A stretch of DNA of 64,000 nucleotides from Streptomyces sp. SCUT-3 (GCF_014083985.1 NZ_CP046907.1:5156501-5220500), one strand, 5' to 3'. Counted from the first letter of the stretch, positions 55,001-62,796 are shown. The notes: generated by a model not told the origin, from the letters alone. Numbers and translations are program-made.

Positions 55001-55563
55001 ACGTGCTCTCGGCGGACCTGCTGGTGCGTTCCGACAGCGGGCGCAGCCCGGAGCTCAAGGTCCCGGTGAAGCTGGTCGTCCCCGGCTACCAGCAGTCGCT
55101 CGACAGCGGCACCGGCTCCTCGTCGACGGACGCCCGCGGCGACAGCTGGCAGCCGGACCGGGCGTACGAAGCCGGGTCCTTCGGGTACCTCGGCACCACG
55201 AAGACGACGTCCACCAAGCAGGAGATCGGCGGGACCCAGGACCCCCGGCGGTTCACGACGGCCCGCGAGGGCATGCACGAGTACCGCTTCGACAACGTTC
55301 CGAACGGCGTCTACACCGTGGAGCTGGACTTCGCGGAGCTGTCGTCGACGAAGCCGACCGCGCGGGTCTTCGACGTGATCGCGGAGGGCAAGGAGGTCGA
55401 GTCGAGCCTGGACGTCGCACTGGAGGCCGGTACGTACACGGCTCTGCAGCGCACCTTTACGGTGACGGTCACCGACGGGGTGCTGAACGTCCGCTTCGTC
55501 GCGAACTCGGGCAAGACACTGGTGAACGCCGTCCGCGTCACCGAACGCCCCGACCTCTCGTGA
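52003..55563 (+). CDS. Large secreted subtilisin-like serine protease, multidomain
   Basis: 1186 residues. Signal peptide 1-36 (ALTALVLLPWGAGAAAAA); inhibitor propeptide to ~165; S8 domain about 170-480 with catalytic Asp197 (NIDSGVQYDHPA), His244 (NGHGTHTMGT) and Ser416 (SGTSMASPH), resembling bacillopeptidase F. Then two carboxypeptidase-regulatory-like repeats (SLTGTVTVAGDAVPGA, KVSGTVTSSAGP), a nidogen-like module (PFYGKTYRSAWVSTNGYLNF, YPFWDDLL), a third repeat (VVLGTVTDGNDDGPVPG), and a malectin-like C-terminus (YRFDNVPNGVYTVELDFAE). GTG 52003 behind GAGGAGAT. Extracellular nutrition or developmental proteolysis; targets unknown. Confidence 0.92.
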   Translation: MAPFRRSPRRIAPASLAALTALVLLPWGAGAAAAAEPSAQELLSAKAERKLLEQLDEKDRTTFWVVMKKEADLSAAESAESKTAKAEAVLRAKKKVAQDTQSGVLGAAGAAGADAVPYWIDNSVKVVGDIGLATKIAALPEVEAIEADQAVKLDRPADGSSEPTVDGVEWGVDRINAPQVWSTYGVRGEGVVVANIDSGVQYDHPALVKQYRGRNADGSFSHDYNWFDPAGVCTGDNPCDNNGHGTHTMGTMVGDDGNGNRIGVAPGATWIAAKGCESSSCSRASLLASGQWTVAPTDANGANPRPDLAPDIVNNSWGSSVQDPWYQDVVTSWRAAGIFPSFSNGNSGPGCNTAGSPGSYVSSYASGAFDSGNAIASFSSRGTGENGTVKPNLAAPGVNVRSAYTGGGYSSLSGTSMASPHTAGAVALVWSASASLHGDVPATEALLDDTAIDVSALTCGGTADDNNVFGEGRLDAHAAVSGAPRGATGSLTGTVTVAGDAVPGAQVVADGPIDRTVVTDAEGGYRFPALSVGDYDLTVKKFGHADATGTATVEDGRNTVRDFSLVAAPSAKVSGTVTSSAGPAGGAELSFAGTPVTATADARGRYEATLPHGSYTLNATHESRCVTPGSAEVSVSGDTVADVRLPARLDTFGTACATGTGSWVAGTDRLNLSGDSGNVKVDLPFPVPFYGKTYRSAWVSTNGYLNFLTANSSNSNSALPGTAAPNAALYPFWDDLLVRADAGGVYTAVRGEYPDRTLVVEWRDVVSWYDQGAPFSFSAEIGEDGSVTYRYKDIADTSGGYSTGRSATVGVENATGTDALQYSFNSEAISDGLGVAFRTTKSGVVLGTVTDGNDDGPVPGVEVAAGPASTMTDSDGRYALQLDAGTHTLAFSATGYAGEEKAVVVEAGRAADASASLATGRVALDQEQVTAVAPADQTRERSATLTNTGSATLYTITEAVDGTARDVPWLTVSPVRGDLAKGASQTVRLGFDTTGRKPGDVLSADLLVRSDSGRSPELKVPVKLVVPGYQQSLDSGTGSSSTDARGDSWQPDRAYEAGSFGYLGTTKTTSTKQEIGGTQDPRRFTTAREGMHEYRFDNVPNGVYTVELDFAELSSTKPTARVFDVIAEGKEVESSLDVALEAGTYTALQRTFTVTVTDGVLNVRFVANSGKTLVNAVRVTERPDLS

Positions 55564-55676
55564 GCCGTACCCGGCACTGACCGGCGGACGGCAGCGCCGG
55601 GCCCCCGGCGAGGACCGTCGTGCCGACGGACCGGACCGGCCCCAAGGCCTCCGGCCGAGGCCCCTTCCCCGAACGA

Positions 55677-55709
55677 GTGAGCCCCCGGCACACAGGGCCG
55701 GGGGCTCAC
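55677..55709 (+). terminator. Terminator after the subtilase
   Basis: Thirteen-base perfect stem GTGAGCCCCCGGC / GCCGGGGGCTCAC with 7-base loop. Confidence 0.75.
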
Positions 55710-55806
55710 GCCCGACCGACGCCGTTCCGGCCCCGGACCCCGCACACGCCGTGCGGCGGTCCGACCAGCCGGACGGGGCCGTGCGGCGAGCCGCTAGTTT
55801 CCCCCC

Positions 55807-56550
55807 ATGGCACATCGAGTCCGACGCGTCGTCTCCCTCGTCCCCTCGCTCACCGAGGCGGTGGCCGCCACCGCCCCCGGGCTGCTGGTGGGCGTCACCG
55901 ACTGGTGCAGCCACCCCGCCGGCCTGGACGCCGTGCGCGTCGGCGGCACCAAGAACCCCGACGTGGCGCGCATCACCGCCCTGGCCCCGGACCTGGTGCT
56001 GGCCAACGAGGAGGAGAACCGGGCCCCGGACCTGGACGCGCTGCGCGCGGCCGGGGTCCCGGTCCTGCTCACGGTGGTGCGCGACCTGCCCTCCGCCTTC
56101 GCCGAACTGCACCGGGCGCTCACCGACGGCTGCGGCCTGCCCCGTCCCCGCTGGCTCGACGAGGCCGAGGCCGCCTGGCGGGACCTGCCCGTGCCCGCCC
56201 ACCGCAGGAGCGCGGTGGTGCCGGTGTGGCGCAGGCCGTGGATGGTGCTGGGACGGGACACCTTCGCCGGCGACCTGCTGGCCCGGCTCGGCGTCGACAA
56301 CCTGTACGCCGGCCACGCCGAGCGCTACCCGAAGGTCCCCCTGGCCGAACTCACCGCGGCCGGACCGGACCTGGTGGTCCTGCCCGACGAGCCCTACCGG
56401 TTCACCGCCGACGACGGCCCCGAGGCGTTCCCCGGCGTCCCCGCGGCCCTGGTGAGCGGGCGTCACCTCACCTGGTACGGGCCCTCGCTGGCCGAGGCGC
56501 CGAAGGTCCTGCGCTCCGCCCTGGACGCGGCGGCGCCCTCCGCCGCGTGA
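55807..56550 (+). CDS. BtuF/TroA-like metal or cobalamin receptor without signal peptide
   Basis: 247 residues with the helical-backbone receptor fold: RRVVSLVPSLTEAVAA, VGVTDWCSHPAG, VGGTKNPDVARITALAPDLV, PDLVVLPDEPY. In transport systems this family is secreted; here the N-terminus (MAHRVRRVVSLVPS) has neither signal peptide nor lipobox, so it should be cytoplasmic. Could store, deliver or sense cobalamin or a metal. ATG 55807 is six bases after TAGTTT (55795-55800) with only C's between: a leaderless layout. No permease nearby. Confidence 0.8.
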   Translation: MAHRVRRVVSLVPSLTEAVAATAPGLLVGVTDWCSHPAGLDAVRVGGTKNPDVARITALAPDLVLANEEENRAPDLDALRAAGVPVLLTVVRDLPSAFAELHRALTDGCGLPRPRWLDEAEAAWRDLPVPAHRRSAVVPVWRRPWMVLGRDTFAGDLLARLGVDNLYAGHAERYPKVPLAELTAAGPDLVVLPDEPYRFTADDGPEAFPGVPAALVSGRHLTWYGPSLAEAPKVLRSALDAAAPSAA

Positions 56551-56653
56551 CGCGGCGCCGCCGCGGGCCGCATCGGCGCCACGGGGCGCGTCGGCCGCGG
56601 TCGACGGCGCCCGCCCGGTTCCTCCGGCCGGGGACGGCCTTAGAGTGTGCCGC

Positions 56654-57520
56654 GTGAGCATGACGACACCCCCGGGCTGGTACCCGGAGCCGTCCCAGGC
56701 GGGCCAGGCCGTCACCGTGGAACGCTGGTGGGACGGGACCACGTGGACCCAGTACACCCGGCCGGCGCAGAGGCAGCAGCCCGTCCCCGCCCAGGACCAC
56801 TACCCGCCGGGCCCGGCGGGCCCGACGCACGCACCGGCGGGCGGCCGCCGCAGGGGAGCGGTGGCCGTGGCGGTCGTCGCGGCGGTGGCGGTCGTTGCCT
56901 CGGCGGTCGTCGGGGGGTTCTTCCTCCTCTCCGGCGGGGACGGGGAGCCGCAGGCCGGCCCCTCCGCCCCGCCGAGCGCCTCCGCCCCGGAAGACGGCGG
57001 CACCGCGGCGGGGTTCGCCACGGACACCGTCAACGGCATAGCCCTGCCGGTCCCCGAGGACTGGCAGGAGCGAGACTCGGAGGCGGGCACCGCGTACATG
57101 GTCAGCGGCAGCTACAAGTGCGCCTCTTCCGAGTCGGGGACCTGCGTCAGCGCCGGCGTCTACACGCTGCCGGCCCCGCCGAAGGGCTCGGACGCCAGGG
57201 CCGCGGCCGAGGCGGACATCGCGGCCAACGCCCGGGACTCCTACGGCGACCTGGAGTCCCACCGGCAGGTCGAGGCGCGCGCGGTCGAGGTGGCGGGGGA
57301 GGACGGCTACCTGGTCCGCTGGAAGGTGGAGCCGGCCGACGGCCCGGACGGGTACGTCCAGAGCCTGGTCTTCCCCTCCCCGGACACCGGGAAGCTGATC
57401 GGGGTGCGGTTCGGCTTCGACGACACCGCGGAGGCCCCGGACCTGTCGGTGATGGACGAGATCGTCCGCGGCATACGGACGGCGGACACCGCGGCGGACA
57501 CCGACCAGGGCGCCGTCTGA
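56654..57520 (+). CDS. DUF2510 membrane protein
   Basis: 288 residues from GTG 56654. N-terminal DUF2510 (PGWYPEPSQAGQAVTVERWW ... WTQYTRP), Pro-rich linker, one transmembrane helix (AVAVAVVAAVAVVASAVVGG, about 75-95), then an extracytoplasmic domain of ~180 residues starting GIALPVPEDWQERDSE with two cysteines (YKCASS, GTCVSA). GTG is chosen because TAGAGT (56641-56646) stands seven bases before it with no ribosome site; ATG 56660 is an alternative. Function unknown. Confidence 0.8.
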   Translation: MSMTTPPGWYPEPSQAGQAVTVERWWDGTTWTQYTRPAQRQQPVPAQDHYPPGPAGPTHAPAGGRRRGAVAVAVVAAVAVVASAVVGGFFLLSGGDGEPQAGPSAPPSASAPEDGGTAAGFATDTVNGIALPVPEDWQERDSEAGTAYMVSGSYKCASSESGTCVSAGVYTLPAPPKGSDARAAAEADIAANARDSYGDLESHRQVEARAVEVAGEDGYLVRWKVEPADGPDGYVQSLVFPSPDTGKLIGVRFGFDDTAEAPDLSVMDEIVRGIRTADTAADTDQGAV

Positions 57521-57537
57521 TGACGAACGGCCCCCGG

Positions 57538-57603
57538 CCCGGAGGCCGCGCGCCCCGGGCCCGGAGGCCGCGCATCCCGGCCCCGGACGCCGCGCGCCCC
57601 GGG
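57538..57603. repeat. Three 22-bp tandem repeats
   Basis: Copies start at 57538, 57560 and 57582 with consensus CCCGGAGGCCGCGCGCCCCG plus two bases; three to four differences among copies. Just after the DUF2510 stop; noncoding. Confidence 0.75.
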
Positions 57604-57615
57604 GCCGATCCGTTC

Positions 57616-57639
57616 GTTTATCACTCACACGAGTGGTAG
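57616..57639 (+). promoter_or_regulatory. Possible stress-sigma (SigB-type) promoter with CACTC/GAGTG palindrome
   Basis: GTTT, 14 bases, TGGTAG resembles the GNNTN14-16GGGTAY consensus of Streptomyces SigB-like factors with two mismatches at -10. The spacer contains CACTC-ACAC-GAGTG (57622-57635). Would drive the PP2C protein at 57731. Weak match. Confidence 0.3.
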
Positions 57640-57689
57640 GGGACGGGCTTTTCCCGACCTCCGGCGCGGCTCCGGCTAGCGTCGGCGCC

Positions 57690-57729
57690 CAGTTGCCCGC
57701 CACGGGACGGCAGTTGCCCGTGACGGGAC
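57690..57729 (+). repeat. 21-bp-period direct repeat before the PP2C gene
   Basis: CAGTTGCCCGCCACGGGAC at 57690-57708 and CAGTTGCCCGTGACGGGAC at 57711-57729, two mismatches in 19. It ends one base before ATG 57731 and contains inverted CCCG/CGGG arms. May be an operator pair or a local duplication; it leaves ATG 57731 without a good ribosome site. Confidence 0.7.
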
Positions 57730-57730
57730 C

Positions 57731-60691
57731 ATGCGGCGGGACGCAGCGGAGGCGGTGACGGCGATGCCGGGAAGGTGCCGGGACGACGCCCGGGCGCTGA
57801 CGGAGGCACGGGACCGGGTGCTGGCGGGCGAACCGCCGAGGGCGCCGGTGCGCGACACCGTCCTGGCCTCCTGGCTGCGGTGCCGCGAGGGCGGCCTGCG
57901 GCCGGAGGGCTGCGAGCCGCCCCACCACCCGGACCTCGACCCGGACGGCGGACTGGCCCGTGCGGCGGCCCCCGTCCTCGACCGGCTCGCCGACCTGGTC
58001 GCCGGTGTGCCGGTCAGCATCGTCCTGGCGGACGAGGGGGCGCGGATCCTGGAGCGCCGCGCGGGCGGGCCCGGCCTCGACCGCCACCTGGACGAGGTGC
58101 GGCTCGTCCCCGGTGCCGGCTTCGACGAGGGGGCGGCCGGCACCAACGGCATCGGCACCGCCCTCGCCACCGGACGGCCCGCGCTGGTGCGCGCCGGCGA
58201 GCACTACGCAGACCGCCTCCGGTCCTTCGTGTGCACCGGCGCCCCCGTCCGCGACCCGCTCACCGGGCGCATCGCGGGCGTCGTCGACCTCACCCGGCAC
58301 GAGCCGGACACCGCGGAGACCGCGGACTCCATGGCCGAACTGGTGCGGCGGGCCTCGGCGGCGGTCGAACAGGAAATGCTGGAGCGGTGCACCGACCGGG
58401 AGCGCTCCCTGCTGCACGCGTGGACTTTGGCCGCGGGCCGCCCCGGCGGCACGAGCGCGTTCATCGGACCGGACGACCTCGACGACCCCGGGGAGCTTCC
58501 GCTGCCCGAGGACTGGACGGCGGCCCGCCGCGACCGGCACGCCCGGCAGATCCTCCTGGAGACCTCGGCCGGGCTCATCGCCCGCGGGGAGCGGGCCGCC
58601 GTGGAGGTGCGGCTCCCCGGGGCCGGTCCCACGGTCCTGATCTCCCACCCGGTGGAGTACCGCGACGGGACGCGCGGGACCGTCGTGGAGGCCAGACCGG
58701 CCGCCGACCACCGCCACCGGGTACTGCGGGCCGTGCCCGCCGCTCCTGCGCCGGGCCGTGCACCCGTGCGCCCGGGTGGGGCACGACCGGTACGGGAAAA
58801 GGGGCCGGTGGAACGGGGGACGTCGGAAAGGGACTCGGTGGACACAGACCCGTACGGTGGGACGTCGCGGCCGGTGATGGTCGGCGAGCGCGGCGTGGGC
58901 AGGTTCGCGGTCGCGGCCCGGCAGCGGCTGGCCCTGTTGTGGGAGGCGGGCGGCCGGATCGGCGCCGCCCTCGACCCGGCGCTCAACGCCGCCGAGCTGG
59001 CGGACCTGGTGGTGCCGCGCTTCGCCGACGGCGTCACCGTCGACCTCCGCGAGAGCTTACTGCGCGGCGGCGCGCCGCCCGGCGCGGCCGACAGGGCCGA
59101 CACCGCGCTGCGCCGCGCCGCGGCCCGCAGGCGCTCGGGGAGGGACGCCTCCCGTCCCGCGCCGGGCGAGGGCAAGCCGGTCGAGCACGGCCCCGCCACC
59201 CCGCAGGCCCGCAGCATCGAGCAGCGCGGGCCGGTCCTCGCCCCCGGCCCGCGCGCACCCGGCGCACCCGGCGCACACCGCACCCGGGGCACGCTTCTGT
59301 GCGTCCCACTGCTCTCCCGGAACGCCGTCCTCGGCGTGGTCACCTTCCACCGGGACGCGGGCCGCGAGCCCTTCGAGGAGGACGACCTGCGTCTGGCCGA
59401 GGCACTGGCGGCCAGGACGGCCCTCTGCGCCGACAACGCCCACCGCCGTCTGCACGAGCGCGACGCGGCCCTGGCCCTGCAGCGCAGCCTGCTGCCCCGC
59501 ACCCTCCCGCAGCAGGGCGCCCTGGACGTCGCCCACCGCTACGCGGCCGCCCCGGAGGGCACGGGCCGCGGCTGGTACGACGTCATCCCGCTTTCCGGCG
59601 CCCGGGTGGCGCTGGTCGTCGGCGACGTGGTGGGCGGCGGACTGCACGCGGCCGCGACGGTCGCCCGTCTGCGCACGGCCGTGCAGAACTTCGCCGCCCT
59701 GGACCTGCCGGCCGACGAACTCCTGGGACGCCTGGACGACCTGGTGGTCCGGCTCGACGCCGAGGCCGGCCACGGCCGGACGCCCCCGCAGGACCGCCGG
59801 GAGACCGGGGCGGCAGGGGAGACCGGGGTTCTCGGGACGGCCGGGGTTGTCGGGGAGGCCGGGGAGACCGGAGCGGCCAGGGTGGCGGGGGCCACCTGCC
59901 TGTACGCGGTCCACGACGCGGTCGCCCGCCGTTGCACGATGGCCCGCGCAGGCGGCCTGCGGCCCGCGCTCGTCCACCCCGACGGAACCGTCGAGTTCCC
60001 CTCGCTCCCGCCGGGGGAACCGCTCGGCCACGGCGGCAGGGAGCCGTTCGAGTCGGTGGAACTGGAGGTCCCCGACGGCGCACGGCTGGTGCTGTTCACC
60101 GACGGCCTCTGCGGCGGGCGCTCCGCCGGGGACCGGGCCGGGGACCGCGGCGCGGAGCGGGGCGCGGAGCGGCTCCGCGAGGTCCTGGCCGTCGCGGGCC
60201 GCTCCCCGGAGGAGACGTGCGACGCCGTGGTCCGCGCCCTGCTGCCGGCCGTGCCGCAGGAGGACGCGGTCCTGCTGGTCGCCGCCCCACGGCCCCTCGA
60301 CGGACGCCGGGTCGCCCGCTGGGACGTCCCCGCCGACCCGGCCCGGGTCGCCGCCGCCCGGGCCGCGGTCACCCGGCGCCTGACCGAGTGGGGCCTGGGC
60401 GAGGTGGTGTTCGCCACCGAACTGATCGTCAGCGAACTGCTCACCAACGCCATCCGCTACGGCGGCGGCCCCATCCAGTTGCGCCTCATCCGCGACCGCG
60501 CCCTGACCTGCGAGGTCTTCGACGGCAGCAGCACCTCACCGCGGCTGCGCCGGGCCAAGAGCACCGACGAGGGCGGGCGCGGGCTGTTCCTGGTGGCCCA
60601 GCTCGCCGACCGCTGGGGCACCCGGCACACGGCCGACGGCAAGGTGATCTGGACGGAGCAGTCCCTGGACGGGGACGCCCCCGGCCTGTGA
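57731..60691 (+). CDS. GAF-GAF-PP2C(SpoIIE)-HATPase signalling protein
   Basis: 986 residues if started at ATG 57731; ATG 57764, 11 bases after GGAGG, is an alternative. Domains: DhaR/AcoR-like GAF (about 30-210, GAAGTNGIGTALATG), a fis-like-region remnant, a second GAF (about 395-580, LLCVPLLSRNAVLGVVTFHR), SpoIIE-type PP2C phosphatase (about 605-855) and RsbW-like HATPase (about 870-980; VSELLTNAIRYGG, DGSS, GGRGLFLV). The phosphatase metal motif GGDWYD is GRGWYD, losing one Asp, and NAGH is RAGG, so activity may be reduced. Likely acts in an anti-sigma/anti-anti-sigma stress switch. Confidence 0.88.
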   Translation: MRRDAAEAVTAMPGRCRDDARALTEARDRVLAGEPPRAPVRDTVLASWLRCREGGLRPEGCEPPHHPDLDPDGGLARAAAPVLDRLADLVAGVPVSIVLADEGARILERRAGGPGLDRHLDEVRLVPGAGFDEGAAGTNGIGTALATGRPALVRAGEHYADRLRSFVCTGAPVRDPLTGRIAGVVDLTRHEPDTAETADSMAELVRRASAAVEQEMLERCTDRERSLLHAWTLAAGRPGGTSAFIGPDDLDDPGELPLPEDWTAARRDRHARQILLETSAGLIARGERAAVEVRLPGAGPTVLISHPVEYRDGTRGTVVEARPAADHRHRVLRAVPAAPAPGRAPVRPGGARPVREKGPVERGTSERDSVDTDPYGGTSRPVMVGERGVGRFAVAARQRLALLWEAGGRIGAALDPALNAAELADLVVPRFADGVTVDLRESLLRGGAPPGAADRADTALRRAAARRRSGRDASRPAPGEGKPVEHGPATPQARSIEQRGPVLAPGPRAPGAPGAHRTRGTLLCVPLLSRNAVLGVVTFHRDAGREPFEEDDLRLAEALAARTALCADNAHRRLHERDAALALQRSLLPRTLPQQGALDVAHRYAAAPEGTGRGWYDVIPLSGARVALVVGDVVGGGLHAAATVARLRTAVQNFAALDLPADELLGRLDDLVVRLDAEAGHGRTPPQDRRETGAAGETGVLGTAGVVGEAGETGAARVAGATCLYAVHDAVARRCTMARAGGLRPALVHPDGTVEFPSLPPGEPLGHGGREPFESVELEVPDGARLVLFTDGLCGGRSAGDRAGDRGAERGAERLREVLAVAGRSPEETCDAVVRALLPAVPQEDAVLLVAAPRPLDGRRVARWDVPADPARVAAARAAVTRRLTEWGLGEVVFATELIVSELLTNAIRYGGGPIQLRLIRDRALTCEVFDGSSTSPRLRRAKSTDEGGRGLFLVAQLADRWGTRHTADGKVIWTEQSLDGDAPGL

Positions 60692-60726
60692 CGGCGTCGG
60701 CGCCGCCCGCGGACAGAGGAACGTTT

Positions 60727-60762
60727 TTCCGGTGCTTCCGGTGCTTCCGGTGCTTCCGCTGC
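60727..60762. repeat. 9-bp tandem repeat, four copies
   Basis: TTCCGGTGC three times, then TTCCGCTGC (60754-60762), in the 88-base gap between the PP2C gene and the IS remnant. Confidence 0.85.
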
Positions 60763-60779
60763 CGCGGGCCGGCTCCACC

Positions 60780-60958
60780 CGGTCCGCGCTGGTGAACGTC
60801 ACTTCGGCGGTCTTCGCCACGGGCACGCCCTGCGCGGACAGCAGCACCGTCCGGGCGCGCCGCCAGGCCACCACCGGCCCCGTGCCCCTGCGGACGATCC
60901 GCAGCGGGCCCCGCCCCTCGTCGTCGTCGATCTCACGGGCTCGTACTCGCTCTGTCAC
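60780..60958 (-). mobile_element. 5' remnant of an IS630-family transposase
   Basis: From GTG 60958 the minus strand reads TERVRAREIDDDEGRGPLRI, VRRGTGPVVAWRRARTVLLS, AQGVPVAKTAEVTFTSADRV: the helix-turn-helix N-terminus of Streptomyces IS630-type transposases, about 60 residues. Similarity stops at about 60780 and the rest (DDE domain, second end) is missing; the 9-bp repeats follow. Recognised from memory of the family, not by search. A dead insertion. Confidence 0.75.
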
Positions 60959-61003
60959 CGGGGCGGCCCGCCCGGGCCGCACCACCGCGTGGTGGCTGCC
61001 GCA

Positions 61004-61510
61004 CTACCGGCGTGTCGCGTGCATCTCCTGGAACAACTCGAACTCGCCGTCGGGGGCGGCGCTGAAACCCTGCCAGAGGAAAGAGGTCGGCGTGACGTCG
61101 GTGAACGTCCACCGCGAGCGCCTGCCCTCGGGGTCGGTTCCCTCCTGGATCATCCCACCGGCACCGTCGGACCGACCGACCTGGGAGAAGTACGAGGGAA
61201 GCTTCGGCGAGATCCACGTAATCCGCCACAGCCCGGTCGTGACGTCGTACATGCGGACAGTGGTGCCGGGGTACCGATCGTGGAACTCCGGACAGAAGAG
61301 CACATCCTGCACCACCCGCCCGCCCAGGGCCCAGCCGAAACGCCACTCGCCCGCTGCGCTGCGCCACTGACCGTCACCGAACCGGTACCGGTTGCTGATG
61401 TCCCACGTTCCGACCAGCCGGCCGTAGAGCATCATCGCCTCGGCGTGGTCCGGGTCCGGGCCGTCCGCCGAGAGCAGCTCCAGCATCGAGTCACGGGACG
61501 GCACAGTCAT
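61004..61510 (-). CDS. Calycin/DUF1579-like small protein
   Basis: 168 residues from ATG 61510 (GAGG five bases upstream); the frame is open further but without conserved sequence. A beta-rich single domain is suggested by LVGTWDISNRYRFGDGQWRS, GEWRFGWALGGRVVQDVLFC, TTVRMYDVTTGLWRITWIS and WTFTDVTPTSFLWQG, resembling DUF1579/lipocalin-like barrels that bind small hydrophobic ligands. No signal peptide. Function unknown. It is 46 bases beyond the IS remnant and may owe its position to it. Confidence 0.65.
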   Translation of the reverse strand: MTVPSRDSMLELLSADGPDPDHAEAMMLYGRLVGTWDISNRYRFGDGQWRSAAGEWRFGWALGGRVVQDVLFCPEFHDRYPGTTVRMYDVTTGLWRITWISPKLPSYFSQVGRSDGAGGMIQEGTDPEGRRSRWTFTDVTPTSFLWQGFSAAPDGEFELFQEMHATRR

Positions 61511-61599
61511 CAGGGCCTCAAATCTCCTGCGGAGGAACGCGGTCGACCGGCCCGAGGATAGCCCTCCCCCTGACGGGGCGAACGTTGCCTGCCGCGGCG

Positions 61600-62796
61600 C
61601 TAGAGGAACGTCTTCCCCTCGCCCCGGTACGTCGGCACCGACGCCACCACCCGGTCCCCCTCCACCAGGTGGAGCGTCTCGAAGCGCTCGCACAGCTCGC
61701 CCGCCTTCGCGTGCCGGAACCACACCCGGTCGCCCACGCGCAGGTCGGCGGCGGCCGCCCCCAGCAGGGGCGTCTGCACCTCGCCGGCGCCCTCGCGCGG
61801 GTCGTAGGACAGCCCCCGGGGGAGCCAGGGCACGGGCAGCCGGTCCCGCCCGGCCGGCCCCGACGCCGGATAGCCGCCGCCCAGCACCGTCACCGCCCCC
61901 GCCCCGGGCCGCCGCACCACCGGCTGCGCGAACAGGGCCGCCGGCCGTCCCCGGAACGAGGTGTAGCCGTCGAACAGGCGCGGCACGTACAGGCCCGAAC
62001 CCGCCGCGACCTCGGTCACCGCGTCCTCCGCGACCGTGTGCTGCACGCTGCCGGTGCCCCCGCCGTTGACGAACTCCAGGTCCGCCACCTCCCGCACCGC
62101 CCGCACCACCTCCGCCCGGCGCACCGCCAGCTCGCGCCGCGCCAGGGCCTGCATCCTCCGCACCGCGCGCGAGTACAGCGGCCGCCCCGGCACCGCGTCG
62201 CCCACCCCGGCCACGTGCCCCTCGTACGCCATCAGCCCCACCAGCCGGAAACCCGGCCGGCGCACGACCTCGCGGGCCAGGCCGCGCAACTGCTCCGGGG
62301 TGCGCAGCGGGGAGCGGCGCGAACCGATGCGCACCCGGCCGCCGAGCAGGTGCAGGGAGGTGTCCATCTCCAGGCAGACCCGCACCTGTTCGTTACCGCT
62401 GCGGGCGGCGTCGACCAGGTCCAGCTGCGAGGGGTCGTCGACCATGACGGTGACCGCGGCCGCCGCCTCCGGATCGGCCGTCAGCTCCCCGAAGCCGGCG
62501 CGGTCGGCCGACGGGTACGCCAGCAGCACGTCGCCGAACCCCGACCGGGCCAGCCACAGCGACTCGGCGAGGGTGAAGCCCATGACGCCCGCGAACCCCT
62601 CGATGCCCAGGACGCGTTCCAGCAGGGCCCGGCAGCGCACCGACTTGCTCGCCACCCGTACCGGTTTGCCCTGCGCCCGGCGCACCAGGTCCCGGGCGTT
62701 GGCCTCGAACGCGTCCAGGTCCACCACGGCCAGCGGCGCTTCCAGGTGCGCGGTGGCCCGGTCGTAACGGGCCCGGACGGCAAAGGGATCAGACAT
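61600..62796 (-). CDS. PLP-dependent alanine-racemase-like enzyme (amino-acid deaminase/aldolase)
   Basis: 398 residues with a fold-type III PLP barrel: PLAVVDLDAFEANARDLV, the Schiff-base lysine in RVASKSVRC, CLEMDTSLHLLGGRVRIGSR, LVGLMAYEGHVAG, FVNGGGTGSVQ, and a C-terminal beta domain (VWFRHAKAGELCERFETLHL). Closest to D-threonine-aldolase/D-serine-dehydratase-type proteins annotated in Streptomyces as amino-acid deaminase/aldolase. Substrate not determined. ATG 62796. Divergent from the next gene. Confidence 0.85.
   Translation of the reverse strand: MSDPFAVRARYDRATAHLEAPLAVVDLDAFEANARDLVRRAQGKPVRVASKSVRCRALLERVLGIEGFAGVMGFTLAESLWLARSGFGDVLLAYPSADRAGFGELTADPEAAAAVTVMVDDPSQLDLVDAARSGNEQVRVCLEMDTSLHLLGGRVRIGSRRSPLRTPEQLRGLAREVVRRPGFRLVGLMAYEGHVAGVGDAVPGRPLYSRAVRRMQALARRELAVRRAEVVRAVREVADLEFVNGGGTGSVQHTVAEDAVTEVAAGSGLYVPRLFDGYTSFRGRPAALFAQPVVRRPGAGAVTVLGGGYPASGPAGRDRLPVPWLPRGLSYDPREGAGEVQTPLLGAAAADLRVGDRVWFRHAKAGELCERFETLHLVEGDRVVASVPTYRGEGKTFL

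Noticed and set aside
52306-56757. 1483-codon minus-strand open frame across the subtilase
   Set aside because: Composition-driven shadow; Gly/Val/Arg-rich, spans three real genes and intergenic terminators.
60727-60762. CRISPR-like array
   Set aside because: Units of 9 bases directly abut, with no spacers; it is a simple tandem repeat.
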